This document shows, piece after piece, positions 25,757-33,360 of a DNA stretch of 35,526 nucleotides (the stretch's first letter is position 1; each line of letters starts with the position of its first letter). The notes under the pieces were generated by a model that was given only the letters and a program-made list of their open reading frames with translations, did no database searches and was not told the DNA's origin. The DNA is taken from assembly GCA_016839955.1 (NCBI GenBank), contig JAEOTI010000262.1, forward strand, positions 1-35,526. The letters run 5' to 3'. Both the position numbers and the translations under genes were made by a program. The stretch is from Candidatus Hodarchaeota archaeon. Its GTDB lineage: Archaea > Asgardarchaeota > Heimdallarchaeia > Hodarchaeales > YT1-057.

Positions 25757-26866
25757 TTAACCATCTAAGTGTTTATCCAAAGATAGTATTCGTTTTGAAG
25801 AAATAGGTGTGGTCTCAAGAGGATTTGGTAGATTAAGATCTTCACAGGTCCAATTTAGCTCCTTCAAAGTCTTTGAAGGTAAAGATTCTAATAATTGTTG
25901 TTTTTGGCATGATGATAGGTCTATTATGGCTTCTTTTAGTAGCTTTGTTATGATTTGAGAGTATTTTTCAAGCTGAGGAAGAAGAGGAGATTTTATCTGG
26001 ACAAAATCTGAAAGAATTGTAGATTTTATAACATTTAATCGTGGGTGAATTTCATAGCCTATACCTGAAACTCCTAGTTTCTGTGCAGCAGCTAAAGTAG
26101 AACCTGTTCCAACGAATGGGTCAAGGACTCTGGTCACATTTGGGACGAGTTGAATTAATTTGAAAGGTAAATCAATTGGAAAAGGAGCTTCATGACCTTT
26201 TTTTACCGTATGTCCAGTTGTTTTCATATACGGGCAAAATAATAAGTCACCGGGATCTCGGAGATCTACTTCTGAATACCTTCCAATGTTAGACTTGTCA
26301 GAATAAGGGATTCCAATAGTTTTGGGGTTAAAACGATATTTTTTACCCTTGACTAAGATAAAAACAAATTCCCAAAGATTGTTCAATCGTCGAGAACCAC
26401 CAGAAGGGGTATAGTGCCCTTTTCCAAAAATAGACTTTATCCAAATAGCAGTCTGAAGCCTTTGAAATCCTACATCGACCGCTACCCTAACAACATCCTC
26501 ACTCTTGCCTTGATCTCGAGCAGAGTCTCCTATATTGAGAAAAAATACACCATCACGTTTAAGCACCCTATGACATTCAGAAAATACACTTCTAAGAAAT
26601 TGGAGATATTCCAGATAAGGTAAGCGATCAAGATATCTTCCACGCTCAGACGAATAATCTTTTCCAATATTATAAGGCGGACTTGTGACAATTACATCAA
26701 TTGATCTATCATCGAGCTCAGACATGTCTTCAGACGATTTAAAGTAGATAATCTGGTTCTCTAGTTTAATTTTTTCTTCTGATTTTCTCATATACCTTCT
26801 TAATTCTCTCCGATGATTTCTCTCTTTTAGTTTCTGAATATATAAAGGTCCGAAACCATAGAGCAT
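25757..26866 (-). CDS. Beta-class DNA methyltransferase (N4-cytosine or N6-adenine)
   Basis: A SAM-dependent amino-methyltransferase of about 370 residues. The catalytic motif IV, TSPPYN, comes first (near residue 62 from this start), then motif VIII-like and a target-recognition region, and the SAM-binding motif I, DPFVGTGSTLAAA, near residue 245, followed by GIGYEI. This IV-before-I order defines the beta class; the SPPY form is common in N4-cytosine enzymes, but specificity cannot be read from it. The C-terminal 80 residues are unassigned. No restriction endonuclease gene is adjacent, so it looks like an orphan methyltransferase. I chose the ATG at 26866; a TTG at 26896 would leave only 11 bp to the divergent neighbour. 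Confidence 0.88.
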   Translation of the reverse strand: MLYGFGPLYIQKLKERNHRRELRRYMRKSEEKIKLENQIIYFKSSEDMSELDDRSIDVIVTSPPYNIGKDYSSERGRYLDRLPYLEYLQFLRSVFSECHRVLKRDGVFFLNIGDSARDQGKSEDVVRVAVDVGFQRLQTAIWIKSIFGKGHYTPSGGSRRLNNLWEFVFILVKGKKYRFNPKTIGIPYSDKSNIGRYSEVDLRDPGDLLFCPYMKTTGHTVKKGHEAPFPIDLPFKLIQLVPNVTRVLDPFVGTGSTLAAAQKLGVSGIGYEIHPRLNVIKSTILSDFVQIKSPLLPQLEKYSQIITKLLKEAIIDLSSCQKQQLLESLPSKTLKELNWTCEDLNLPNPLETTPISSKRILSLDKHLDG

Positions 26867-26907
26867 AGGAAGTAATTGAGGAGATATTCTAGACAAGTCT
26901 CAGTTTG

Positions 26908-28647
26908 ATGGGAGAAAACGCGGAGATGAGAAACAACAAACCCGAGGAGGCAATAAAAGAAGAATTAGACGATGAACTAAACTATCTCAATGCAATGGAC
27001 AGAGTCTTAAAGCGATGGCGACTTGAAAAGATACCTAGAACAGAATTTGAGCCATTTGGTTCACCTTTATCATTATTAGTGAACAATGAAGATTTCTTGG
27101 ATTATCTAGAGAAAGCATTAACACTGGAAATTACACCTGATCCGGGAGGAGTTCGACGCTTTTTTGCTGATTTTGAAGCCCAGATCGAAGATCTTGATGC
27201 TCGATGGCTCCTATCTCTTTGGAGACAGGAATCTGGTATCCCTACATTAGATTCTTCTTCTCTTTTAAAGGAATATCAACAAATCTATAATCAAAAATTA
27301 ATAAATAAGATCAAAATGATGCTAAATATTCCAAATATTTCTCAAATGACTGAAGATCAGTTGATAAAGTGGAAACAAATATGTGAACGTGAACTTGTAA
27401 ATACTGTCCTAGAATCGAATCGTTTGTCAATTCGTCAAAAAATAGCATGCCACAGAACAAAAGTTCATAATAACAGCTATTCAATAAATGAGATACTTAC
27501 AATTGTTTTACGAGAGGAAAAAAATCGAAGTTTACGTTACCAAGCTTGGAAAAACATCAATGATTTGTCACAAAAAATCTCTCCAGCTATGCAACAGGCA
27601 ATGGTAGAGTCAAACAAGAAATGGCAAGAAATGGGATATAAAAATTCAATTACTCCCAAATTACAAATGTTAGGTATAAAAGAGAAAGTGGTTAGGGAAG
27701 TTATTACTAGTATTGAAAGAATTACTCGACCCTTAGCTCAATCACTTTTTAAAGAGTTTGAGGAGCAATTAGAGCATGAAATTCGTCAATGGGACTGGCG
27801 ATATGCCGCTGGAATGAGATTTTTTCCCTTTGAGAATGCTTTTAGGAGTATTGATGCCCTAAATGTTGCTAAAAAAACGTATAGGTATATTGGTATTAAT
27901 ATTGATCACCATCCAATCACTTTTACAAAAAAGCCTAGATCTCAGAAAACAATTCTTTATCCATTAAGAATATCACAAGATTTGATAATTTCTTATAATA
28001 GCTTAAGTGGATATAGAGACATTTATCTCCTACTTTGGCATTTAGGAGCTGCTTGTTATTTATCTAATATCGATATTACCCTTCCATATGCTTTTCGTCG
28101 AACAACATCACGAATACTTGAAGAAGGAATGGCAACTCTTTCTTCTTGGTTAGTTTGGGACCCTCAATGGTTGAAAATGTTTACAAACCTTTCAGCAATA
28201 GAAATTATTGAATTTGAAAAATTAAAGGTGGTTTATGAACTTCTTAAATTACGATTTAATGCGGGTTTAGCCTTATTTGAGATGGATGCTTATCATTTTT
28301 TATCTAGAAACCCATATGAAAATCTTGATAAGATTTATAATGAAAATATGAGGAGATTCTCTTTTTTCCCTTCTGAAGATTCATCACTTTGGGCTGTACA
28401 TCAGCGATTTTTGGATTCAGAAGGTTGGCCCTTCTATATAAATTATGTATTGGTTTTATCTGTTGCTGCTAATCTGTTTGCTTATATTCATGATAATTTT
28501 GACTTTCTATTTTCATATAATTTAGGAAACCTTTTCAAATCTAATTTGGTAACAGAAGGAGCTATTGGATCTTGGTTTGAACGATTTCAAACTTTTACAT
28601 CCAGAAAACTAACAAATTTTCCTCTGAATTGCTTAGCAAACTTATAA
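26908..28647 (+). CDS. M3/M2-like peptidase fold, active site degenerate
   Basis: A 579-residue, largely helical protein. The middle resembles the helical region of M3 and M2 zinc peptidases (REEKNRSLRYQAWKNINDLSQKISPAM, then NKKWQEMGYKNSITPKLQMLGI). The place of the HExxH zinc motif, usually LHEFGHALH before a helix with a Glu ligand, reads LWHLGAACYL near residue 377: both His and the catalytic Glu are lost at the aligned positions. The later ILEEGMATLSS (about 402) still matches the third-ligand helix. I infer a non-catalytic relative with a binding or regulatory role. The start may be the ATG at 26926, which has GGGAG 11 nt upstream. It is divergent from the methyltransferase. Confidence 0.65.
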   Translation: MGENAEMRNNKPEEAIKEELDDELNYLNAMDRVLKRWRLEKIPRTEFEPFGSPLSLLVNNEDFLDYLEKALTLEITPDPGGVRRFFADFEAQIEDLDARWLLSLWRQESGIPTLDSSSLLKEYQQIYNQKLINKIKMMLNIPNISQMTEDQLIKWKQICERELVNTVLESNRLSIRQKIACHRTKVHNNSYSINEILTIVLREEKNRSLRYQAWKNINDLSQKISPAMQQAMVESNKKWQEMGYKNSITPKLQMLGIKEKVVREVITSIERITRPLAQSLFKEFEEQLEHEIRQWDWRYAAGMRFFPFENAFRSIDALNVAKKTYRYIGINIDHHPITFTKKPRSQKTILYPLRISQDLIISYNSLSGYRDIYLLLWHLGAACYLSNIDITLPYAFRRTTSRILEEGMATLSSWLVWDPQWLKMFTNLSAIEIIEFEKLKVVYELLKLRFNAGLALFEMDAYHFLSRNPYENLDKIYNENMRRFSFFPSEDSSLWAVHQRFLDSEGWPFYINYVLVLSVAANLFAYIHDNFDFLFSYNLGNLFKSNLVTEGAIGSWFERFQTFTSRKLTNFPLNCLANL

Positions 28648-28689
28648 AAAAAAAAATGAGAGTAAAAACTCTCAAGAGAAACCTTTTTT

Positions 28690-28791
28690 TTATATAGGAT
28701 CAGGAGGAATGTGACCACCGGGAGGCATTAACAACACCAGTCTCTGGTGTTGTAAAAATCTATTATACTCCCAAAATATCCGAAAGGCATG
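28690..28791 (-). pseudogene. Possible C-terminal gene relic, copy 1
   Basis: A 33-codon minus-strand frame with no start codon, opened by an upstream TAA. It ends RLVLLMPPGGHIPPDPI and stop. It shares the pattern L-V-x-L-M-x-P with a proline-rich end with the second frame 110 bp away, and the DNA matches there too (GGAGGCATTAACAACACCA against GGAAGCATAAGAAACACCA on the + strand). I infer a duplicated gene tail in decay. Confidence 0.3.
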
Positions 28792-28902
28792 TTAGTGGTT
28801 ATATTGATTAAAAAAACATCAAAATGATATTCGTTCCCTTTAGAGTGAGATCAAGTAAAGGAAAAAAAAGAGGAAATTCTCTTTTTATTAGATGACTTAG
28901 CT

Positions 28903-28980
28903 TTATTCAGGAGGAGAAGCAGAATCAGCAGGAAGCATAAGAAACACCAAATCAATGTCTTGATGAATCCTCTTAAAGTC
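28903..28980 (-). pseudogene. Possible C-terminal gene relic, copy 2
   Basis: A 25-codon minus-strand frame, opened by TAG, ending DLVFLMLPADSASPPE and stop. It resembles copy 1 in position of LV-LM-P and the PP end. No promoter, start codon or ribosome site is visible, so it is unlikely to be translated as it stands. Confidence 0.3.
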
Positions 28981-29055
28981 CTATAATTTAGTAATTTGAC
29001 TATTTAGGAGAGCAGAAATTTACTATCCGTTGATATAAACATCGAGTTGAGGGCC

Positions 29056-29808
29056 ATGAGAGAAGAAAACGGTCCAAAACAATCGGTACACCGATTTCTT
29101 ACTTCCAATCATTTGTCTATCATCTTCCAAGATGTTGCTTATCTTCTCAACCGTGGCTATGATAAAAGAAAAGTAATTGATTTCGTAGCTTCACGGTATC
29201 TACTAAATTGGGAATCTAGGAATTTTATATTTCGCACTATGTCTTCTGATGAGCATGCAAATAAAATTATGATAAAATTGATGACTATCGATCAACTAAA
29301 AAATAAAAAATTAGGTTTAGACGGTTTTAATATTTTAATAACTCTAAAAGAGATGATTCAAGGCAATCCTGTGTTCTTATGTTATGATGGTGTGATTCGT
29401 GACATATGTGGTAATTATGGTAAATTTTTACTTGATGATGTGGGATACAAAGCAATGAAATTATTTTCTACAGTTTTAGCTAGTTTTTCTCTGAAGAAGT
29501 TCCGATTATTTTTAGATCAGCCTGTTTCTCATAGTGGAAAGGTCGCAGAGTGCCTTAGAGACGAATTAAGAAACACATTGATAAAACAGAAGGGATCCAC
29601 AAAGTTTTCCACATCATCAATCGAGAATTCAATAATTACTGTCAGAAGTCCGGACCATGAATTAAAGCAATTTGATTTAGTTGCAAGTCACGATAGTATT
29701 GTAATGGAGAGACCAGAGGGAATTTTTGACATTCCTCATCATATAATTAGAACCAAACTACTTACACCTAAAGTGGTTGATATTCGATCTATTTTTGTTA
29801 AATTTTAG
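29056..29808 (+). CDS. DUF434/DUF5616 domain protein
   Basis: A 250-residue soluble protein of a conserved archaeal family known by DUF434 (N-terminus) and DUF5616 (C-terminus). The DUF434 part shows DVAYLLNRGYDKRKVIDFVASRYLLNWESRNFIFR at about residues 24-58 (three pieces of a helical domain). The C-terminal part has the ordered motifs LGLDGFNILITLK, CYDGVIRDICGNYG and LFLDQPVSHSG, then SPDHELKQFDLVASHDSIVM. The conserved Asp residues after hydrophobic strands (LDGFN, FLDQP, ASHD) recall PIN-like or other metal-dependent nuclease folds; this is inference, not an assigned activity. The ATG at 29056 follows GAGGG closely; a TTG at 29047 is the alternative. It stands alone, convergent with mce. 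Confidence 0.8.
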   Translation: MREENGPKQSVHRFLTSNHLSIIFQDVAYLLNRGYDKRKVIDFVASRYLLNWESRNFIFRTMSSDEHANKIMIKLMTIDQLKNKKLGLDGFNILITLKEMIQGNPVFLCYDGVIRDICGNYGKFLLDDVGYKAMKLFSTVLASFSLKKFRLFLDQPVSHSGKVAECLRDELRNTLIKQKGSTKFSTSSIENSIITVRSPDHELKQFDLVASHDSIVMERPEGIFDIPHHIIRTKLLTPKVVDIRSIFVKF

Positions 29809-29817
29809 GAAAAAAAC

Positions 29818-30219
29818 CTATGGTTGTTCAACAAGTTCACAAAGAACTTTACTAGAGTCTTTGGGATGAATAAAGGCAACTTTTGTACCATGAGCACCTG
29901 GACGAGCTTCTTGATCAATTAGACGAACACCTGATGCCTTTAATCTTTCTAGTTCACCTGTTATATCATCGACTTCGAAGGCTAAGTGGTGAACACCTCG
30001 GCCTCCTTTCTCTAAGAATTTACTAATTGGACTATCCACTGCTGTTCCTTCCAATAATTCAAGGTTTGTTTCTCCTACAGGAAGGAAAGCTACTTTGACT
30101 TTTTGCGATGAGACCTCTTCAGTCCCAGTACAAGAAACTCCGAGGATTTTTTCAAATGCTTTCAAAGCTTGGTCTAAATCCTCAACTGCGATGCCGATAT
30201 GAGAAATTTTTTTGATCAT
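29818..30219 (-). CDS. mce: Methylmalonyl-CoA epimerase
   Basis: A 133-residue single-domain VOC (glyoxalase fold) enzyme that interconverts (2R)- and (2S)-methylmalonyl-CoA, linking propionyl-CoA, odd-chain and branched-chain carbon to succinyl-CoA. Motifs fit the family: ISHIGIAVEDLDQALKAFEKILG at the N-terminus with metal-ligand His 7, NLELLEG, the central GRGVHHLAFEVDDI (second His), and the late IDQEARPGAHGTKVAFIHPKDS with the terminal CELVE carrying the Glu ligand. Length is normal and all metal ligands are present. The mutase and carboxylase genes are not in the window. The ATG at 30219 is used; an IS-end-like hairpin lies just upstream. Confidence 0.94.
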   Translation of the reverse strand: MIKKISHIGIAVEDLDQALKAFEKILGVSCTGTEEVSSQKVKVAFLPVGETNLELLEGTAVDSPISKFLEKGGRGVHHLAFEVDDITGELERLKASGVRLIDQEARPGAHGTKVAFIHPKDSSKVLCELVEQP

Positions 30220-30235
30220 ACTAAATCACAGAGAA

Positions 30236-30278
30236 ATCGCAAGGAAGCCCCGTAGTTAGTGCGGGGAGGAATTGCGAT
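30236..30278 (+). repeat. Hairpin resembling an IS200/IS605 end
   Basis: ATCGCAA (30236-30242) pairs with TTGCGAT (30272-30278), and inside it CCCCG pairs with CGGGG around a 9-nt loop. The form AAGCCCCG-loop-CGGGGAGGAA is like the conserved right-end hairpin of IS200/IS605 and TnpB-only elements on the + strand. It lies upstream of tnpB rather than downstream, so it is either the left-end structure of this element or the scar of another. Confidence 0.5.
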
Positions 30279-30279
30279 C

Positions 30280-31586
30280 GAAATTTTTAGATAAGAGTCT
30301 GTTGAACCTTTATAAACATATTTCTAGAAATAAAGAATGGTTTGACCCATGCAAAAATGTCTTCCCTTGAATTTTCTCCTTTTGACCAAGGTGAAACAGA
30401 AAGCATTACGGAAGACCTACCTGACATTTCTAGCGATGGTTCAGGAGACTTTGCCAATTGTCAACAGCGTTCGCAATCGGAAAGCCCTCCACGACCAAAC
30501 TTATTATCCTTTGAAGGAAAAATATCCTGTCGCGAGCCAATTGATTATTGAAGCGGCAAGCTACGTTTGGTCGCACCGGAAAAATTTCAAGAAACCTCCG
30601 AGGAATTGTATTATTCGCTTTGACAAGCGATTATTTAGTTTCAAGGAAACAACTCGCAAAAACCCTATTATAAGTGTCCGCACGAACCACACTCGAACTG
30701 GGCTACCCATTTGCCAAGATGGAGCCTACCAACGATTCCTTGCCCACCTCAAGGACGATTGGTGTATTTCCAGTCTCATAATGAAACGTAACCAGTCTTT
30801 TTTCGTAGTTCTTAAGAAAGAATTCCCAGCTCCTCAGATGCGTCCCAATACTATTGGGATTGATGTGAACAGTAGTAATATTGCTCTGACTGTCCTTACA
30901 CCTCAAGAAAAGGTGTTGAAGCAGACTTATTGGGGAAAGCTGGTTGCGACCAATCAATATCAGTTCGAACAACGTCGATCTGTCCTACAACAACATCGGG
31001 ATAAGGGCAGTTCAAAAGCAGGACTCAAACTGAAGCGATTGAGTGGCCAACAACGGAATTATGTGAAGACAAACCTCTGGCAACTGGCGAATGATCTGGT
31101 GACCTTTGCCAGGAATTATCAGGCGAACATTGCCATTGAACGACTACATCATCTAAGAAAACGCAAAGGACAATGGACAAAGAAGAGTCGGAAGAAAACA
31201 AACCGGATTCCTTACAGTTTGTTTCGTCAGACCTTACAGCATGTAGCGACACAAGAAGGCGTTTTTATTACTGAAATCAATCCCCATTATACGAGTCAGG
31301 CTTGTCCGAGATGTGGACATACCTCTAAAAAGAATTGGAGAGGCTACAGTTATTTCTGTTGTAAAATTTGTGGGTCTGAAGCCCATCGGGACCGAGTCGC
31401 TAGTATGAACCTCGCTAAACGGGCGAACCAACTTTTTCAAAGTAGGGTTCAGTCTTCTCCGTTTAGGAACGTTGCTGTCAATCCGCGTGTTTTAGAAGAT
31501 GAGAAGGGAATATCTCCAGTGCTCTCGCAGACCGTCTCTTGGAGTTCCAAACCACTGAATTCATTCAGTGGTAATTGACCAGAGCA
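30280..31586 (+). mobile_element. TnpB-only IS200/IS605-type element (IS1341-like)
   Basis: This element holds tnpB with no tnpA. The right end is marked by a perfect hairpin CCACTGAAT-TC-ATTCAGTGG at 31552-31571, overlapping the last codons of tnpB, then GTAATTGACC. This is the usual site of the omega (guide) RNA scaffold; the guide would be copied from sequence just beyond about 31580. The left boundary is not fixed and is set here after the 30236-30278 hairpin. The element looks richer in G+C than its surroundings, suggesting recent arrival. Confidence 0.75.
30349..31578 (+). CDS. tnpB: TnpB RNA-guided endonuclease, apparently intact
   Basis: A 409-residue RuvC-like nuclease, the ancestor type of Cas12, that uses an omega RNA from the element's right end to cut target DNA and maintain the element. 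The three catalytic acidic residues are present: Asp 172 in IGIDVNSSNIALTV, Glu 264 in IAIERLHHLRKRKG and Asp 348 in AHRDRVASMNLAKRA. The zinc finger between the last two has CPRC (319, 322) and CKIC (338, 341). The N-terminal wedge region (residues 1-150) is of usual length. TTTATAAAC upstream (about 30309) may be the promoter. An overlapping frame starting at 30342 is a shadow. Base and codon use differ from neighbouring genes. Confidence 0.93.
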   Translation: MQKCLPLNFLLLTKVKQKALRKTYLTFLAMVQETLPIVNSVRNRKALHDQTYYPLKEKYPVASQLIIEAASYVWSHRKNFKKPPRNCIIRFDKRLFSFKETTRKNPIISVRTNHTRTGLPICQDGAYQRFLAHLKDDWCISSLIMKRNQSFFVVLKKEFPAPQMRPNTIGIDVNSSNIALTVLTPQEKVLKQTYWGKLVATNQYQFEQRRSVLQQHRDKGSSKAGLKLKRLSGQQRNYVKTNLWQLANDLVTFARNYQANIAIERLHHLRKRKGQWTKKSRKKTNRIPYSLFRQTLQHVATQEGVFITEINPHYTSQACPRCGHTSKKNWRGYSYFCCKICGSEAHRDRVASMNLAKRANQLFQSRVQSSPFRNVAVNPRVLEDEKGISPVLSQTVSWSSKPLNSFSGN

Positions 31587-31726
31587 AAACTTACGCAGAA
31601 TATTGTAATTTGGTTTAATACAAAGAAATCCTTTTGAGCTATTTTCGTCCGCAACGTATTGAAATGTTTCTGTCGTAAGCCAAAGTTTGAATACATGTCT
31701 AGGATGTTAAAAACTTCAATTAAGAA

Positions 31727-31800
31727 GCTCCGATAGTGTAGATGGCCCAGCATCGCGGACTCTCGATCCGTGGACCCGGGTTCAAATCCCGGTCGGAGCA
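31727..31800 (+). tRNA. tRNA-Glu (CUC), no intron
   Basis: The acceptor stem GCTCCGA (31727-31733) pairs with TCGGAGC (31793-31799). Discriminator A is at 31800 and CCA is encoded at 31801-31803. The anticodon stem GCGGA/TCCGT encloses CTCTCGA, with CUC at 31762-31764. The T-arm is CCGGG-TTCAAAT-CCCGG. Its length of 74 nt needs no intron, in contrast to the tRNA-Asp it closely resembles. Confidence 0.96.
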
Positions 31801-31906
31801 CCAACTTTATTTTTATGTAATAAAGTTACATTAGCTGAATTTGAAGCTATGAATAAATGGGAATAAGTTTTGAAAAGCATTTGATCAATAATAATTAACG
31901 AAGAGA

Positions 31907-32746
31907 TTGGATGTGTCTGGTGAGGTGGAGGACAAAGACTGGGAAGAACGAAGTGAAAAGGATTTTTCCAGACGGATTGAGCGATGGAGGATCCGAGAAA
32001 AGCGTTCTGAAGATATTACAACGGTTGAAGGGGTTCTTGATCTTCCAACCCGTCGAATTTTATATAAATTGCTTAATAAAGGGTTTCTAAAGGAACTTAG
32101 GGGAGCTATCTCCACTGGGAAGGAGTCTACTGTATTCCATGCAATCGCTGGACCAAAATTGAACGCTGAAGAATTAGCCATTAAGGTTTATCGTACTAGG
32201 ACACTAGATTTCAAGCGGATTCAGGTTTACATTCATGGTGATCCTCGATTCCAATCTAAAAGAAGAAAATCTCATAAATTGATGGAGCTATGGGCGGAAA
32301 AGGAATTTAAGAATTTAACACGATTCAGTAAGGCAGAAGTGCTTGTTCCTGAACCATTTTTAGTTAAACAAAATGTCATAATCATGCAATTAATTGGTGA
32401 AAATGGCATTCCTGCTCCTTTATTGAAAGATGCTGCAGAAGAATTGCCTGAGAATCTTGAATCTGTTTATAATAAAATTGTTGAAGAGATTACAACGGCT
32501 TATAAGAAAGCACAATTGGTCCATGCAGACCTATCAGAATATAATATTTTATTTTGGAAAGAGAAACCCTGGTTTATTGATGTTGGACAAGCTGTCCATT
32601 TATCCCATCCTATGGCTCTTCAGTTTCTTTGGCGTGACATTCAAAATATCGTTTATCTGTTTAAGTCTCCTGAAACAGCTGAAATGGAATCTGAAAGTAT
32701 TTTTACTTCTATTACTGGAAAAGCTCCACCACCTCAAATCTCATAA
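31907..32746 (+). CDS. rio1: RIO1-type atypical serine kinase
   Basis: A 279-residue RIO-family kinase/ATPase needed for late maturation of the small ribosomal subunit. The N-terminal 55 residues are charged and helical. The core has the RIO P-loop STGKESTVFHA at about 69-79, the catalytic Lys in AIKVYRTRTLDFKRI, the hinge region NVIIMQLIG, the catalytic loop VHADLSEYNIL (Asp about 207, Asn about 212) and the metal-binding IDVGQAV in place of DFG. The STGKES form marks RIO1 rather than RIO2. The start is TTG at 31907 or GTG at 31913. It is followed 40 bp later by the KH gene, the usual archaeal rio1-dim2 pair; the commonly associated eIF1A gene is absent. Confidence 0.95.
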   Translation: MDVSGEVEDKDWEERSEKDFSRRIERWRIREKRSEDITTVEGVLDLPTRRILYKLLNKGFLKELRGAISTGKESTVFHAIAGPKLNAEELAIKVYRTRTLDFKRIQVYIHGDPRFQSKRRKSHKLMELWAEKEFKNLTRFSKAEVLVPEPFLVKQNVIIMQLIGENGIPAPLLKDAAEELPENLESVYNKIVEEITTAYKKAQLVHADLSEYNILFWKEKPWFIDVGQAVHLSHPMALQFLWRDIQNIVYLFKSPETAEMESESIFTSITGKAPPPQIS

Positions 32747-32787
32747 AGCATGATTACTAAGAAATTCAAGATAAGAGAGATATTAAT

Positions 32788-33360
32788 ATGATTTCTTCCA
32801 CACTTAGAATTCCTCTTGAAAGGATTGCAGTTTTAATTGGACAAGAAGGGAAAACTAAACAACAAATAGAAAATGAAACTCAGGTTCAGATCGAAGTAGA
32901 TAGTGAAGAAGGCAGCATTGAAATTTCAGCAACTGAGGAAATTGATGATCCCACCATAGTTTGGGCAGTTAGAGACTGTGTTAAGGCAATTGGTAGGGGA
33001 TTTAGTCCTAGAAGAGCCCTTGCACTTTTAGATCCAGATATTTTTCTTGAAATAATCCCTTTGGAAGGTCCACCAAAGTGGATTCAACGGATGAGAGGAC
33101 GATTAATTGGAGAGAGAGGGAAAACCAGACGTATTATCGAGCAAAATACAGACGCTATGGTTTCAGTTTATGGACAAACAATCTCTATCATTGGTTCTAT
33201 TGAAGAGATTAAAGCTGCAAAGGAAGCCGTGGAAATGCTTATACGAGGAGACCGTCATGGAACTGTATATCGATATTTACAGAACCTAAGGTTTCAACAA
33301 AAGCTTCAACCTCAAAAAATTTGGAGAGATGGACCCTCAGATTATATTCCAAAAGATTAA
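32788..33360 (+). CDS. Dim2/Pno1-like KH-domain RNA-binding protein
   Basis: A 190-residue archaeal homologue of eukaryotic Dim2 (Pno1), which binds the 3' end of 16S/18S pre-rRNA during small-subunit assembly. Two KH domains are visible: the first at about 1-75 with GQEGKT in its GxxG loop, the second at about 85-165 with the better preserved GERGKTRRIIEQNTD and TISIIGSIEEIKAAKEAVEML. The C-terminal RYLQNLRFQQKLQPQKIW tail is typical. It is encoded immediately after rio1, a functional pair. Its TAA stop overlaps the stop codon of the convergent P-loop gene. Confidence 0.93.
   Translation: MISSTLRIPLERIAVLIGQEGKTKQQIENETQVQIEVDSEEGSIEISATEEIDDPTIVWAVRDCVKAIGRGFSPRRALALLDPDIFLEIIPLEGPPKWIQRMRGRLIGERGKTRRIIEQNTDAMVSVYGQTISIIGSIEEIKAAKEAVEMLIRGDRHGTVYRYLQNLRFQQKLQPQKIWRDGPSDYIPKD

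Larger units (their letters stand above)
28648..29055. other. 408-bp gap with terminator and two related relics
   Basis: Just after the peptidase-like gene an A-run, the hairpin GAGAGT/ACTCTC (28658-28673) and a T-run (28684-28691) form a terminator usable in both directions. The rest is non-coding on the + strand. On the minus strand two short homologous reading frames without start codons are listed separately. Confidence 0.5.

Noticed and set aside
28648..29055. CRISPR-like spacing of the two similar segments
   Set aside because: Only two imperfect copies about 190 bp apart; no short identical repeats with unique spacers, and no cas genes in the window.
30342..30551. Alternative frame overlapping the start of tnpB
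   Set aside because: The overlapping tnpB frame carries the family motifs; this one ends early and resembles nothing.
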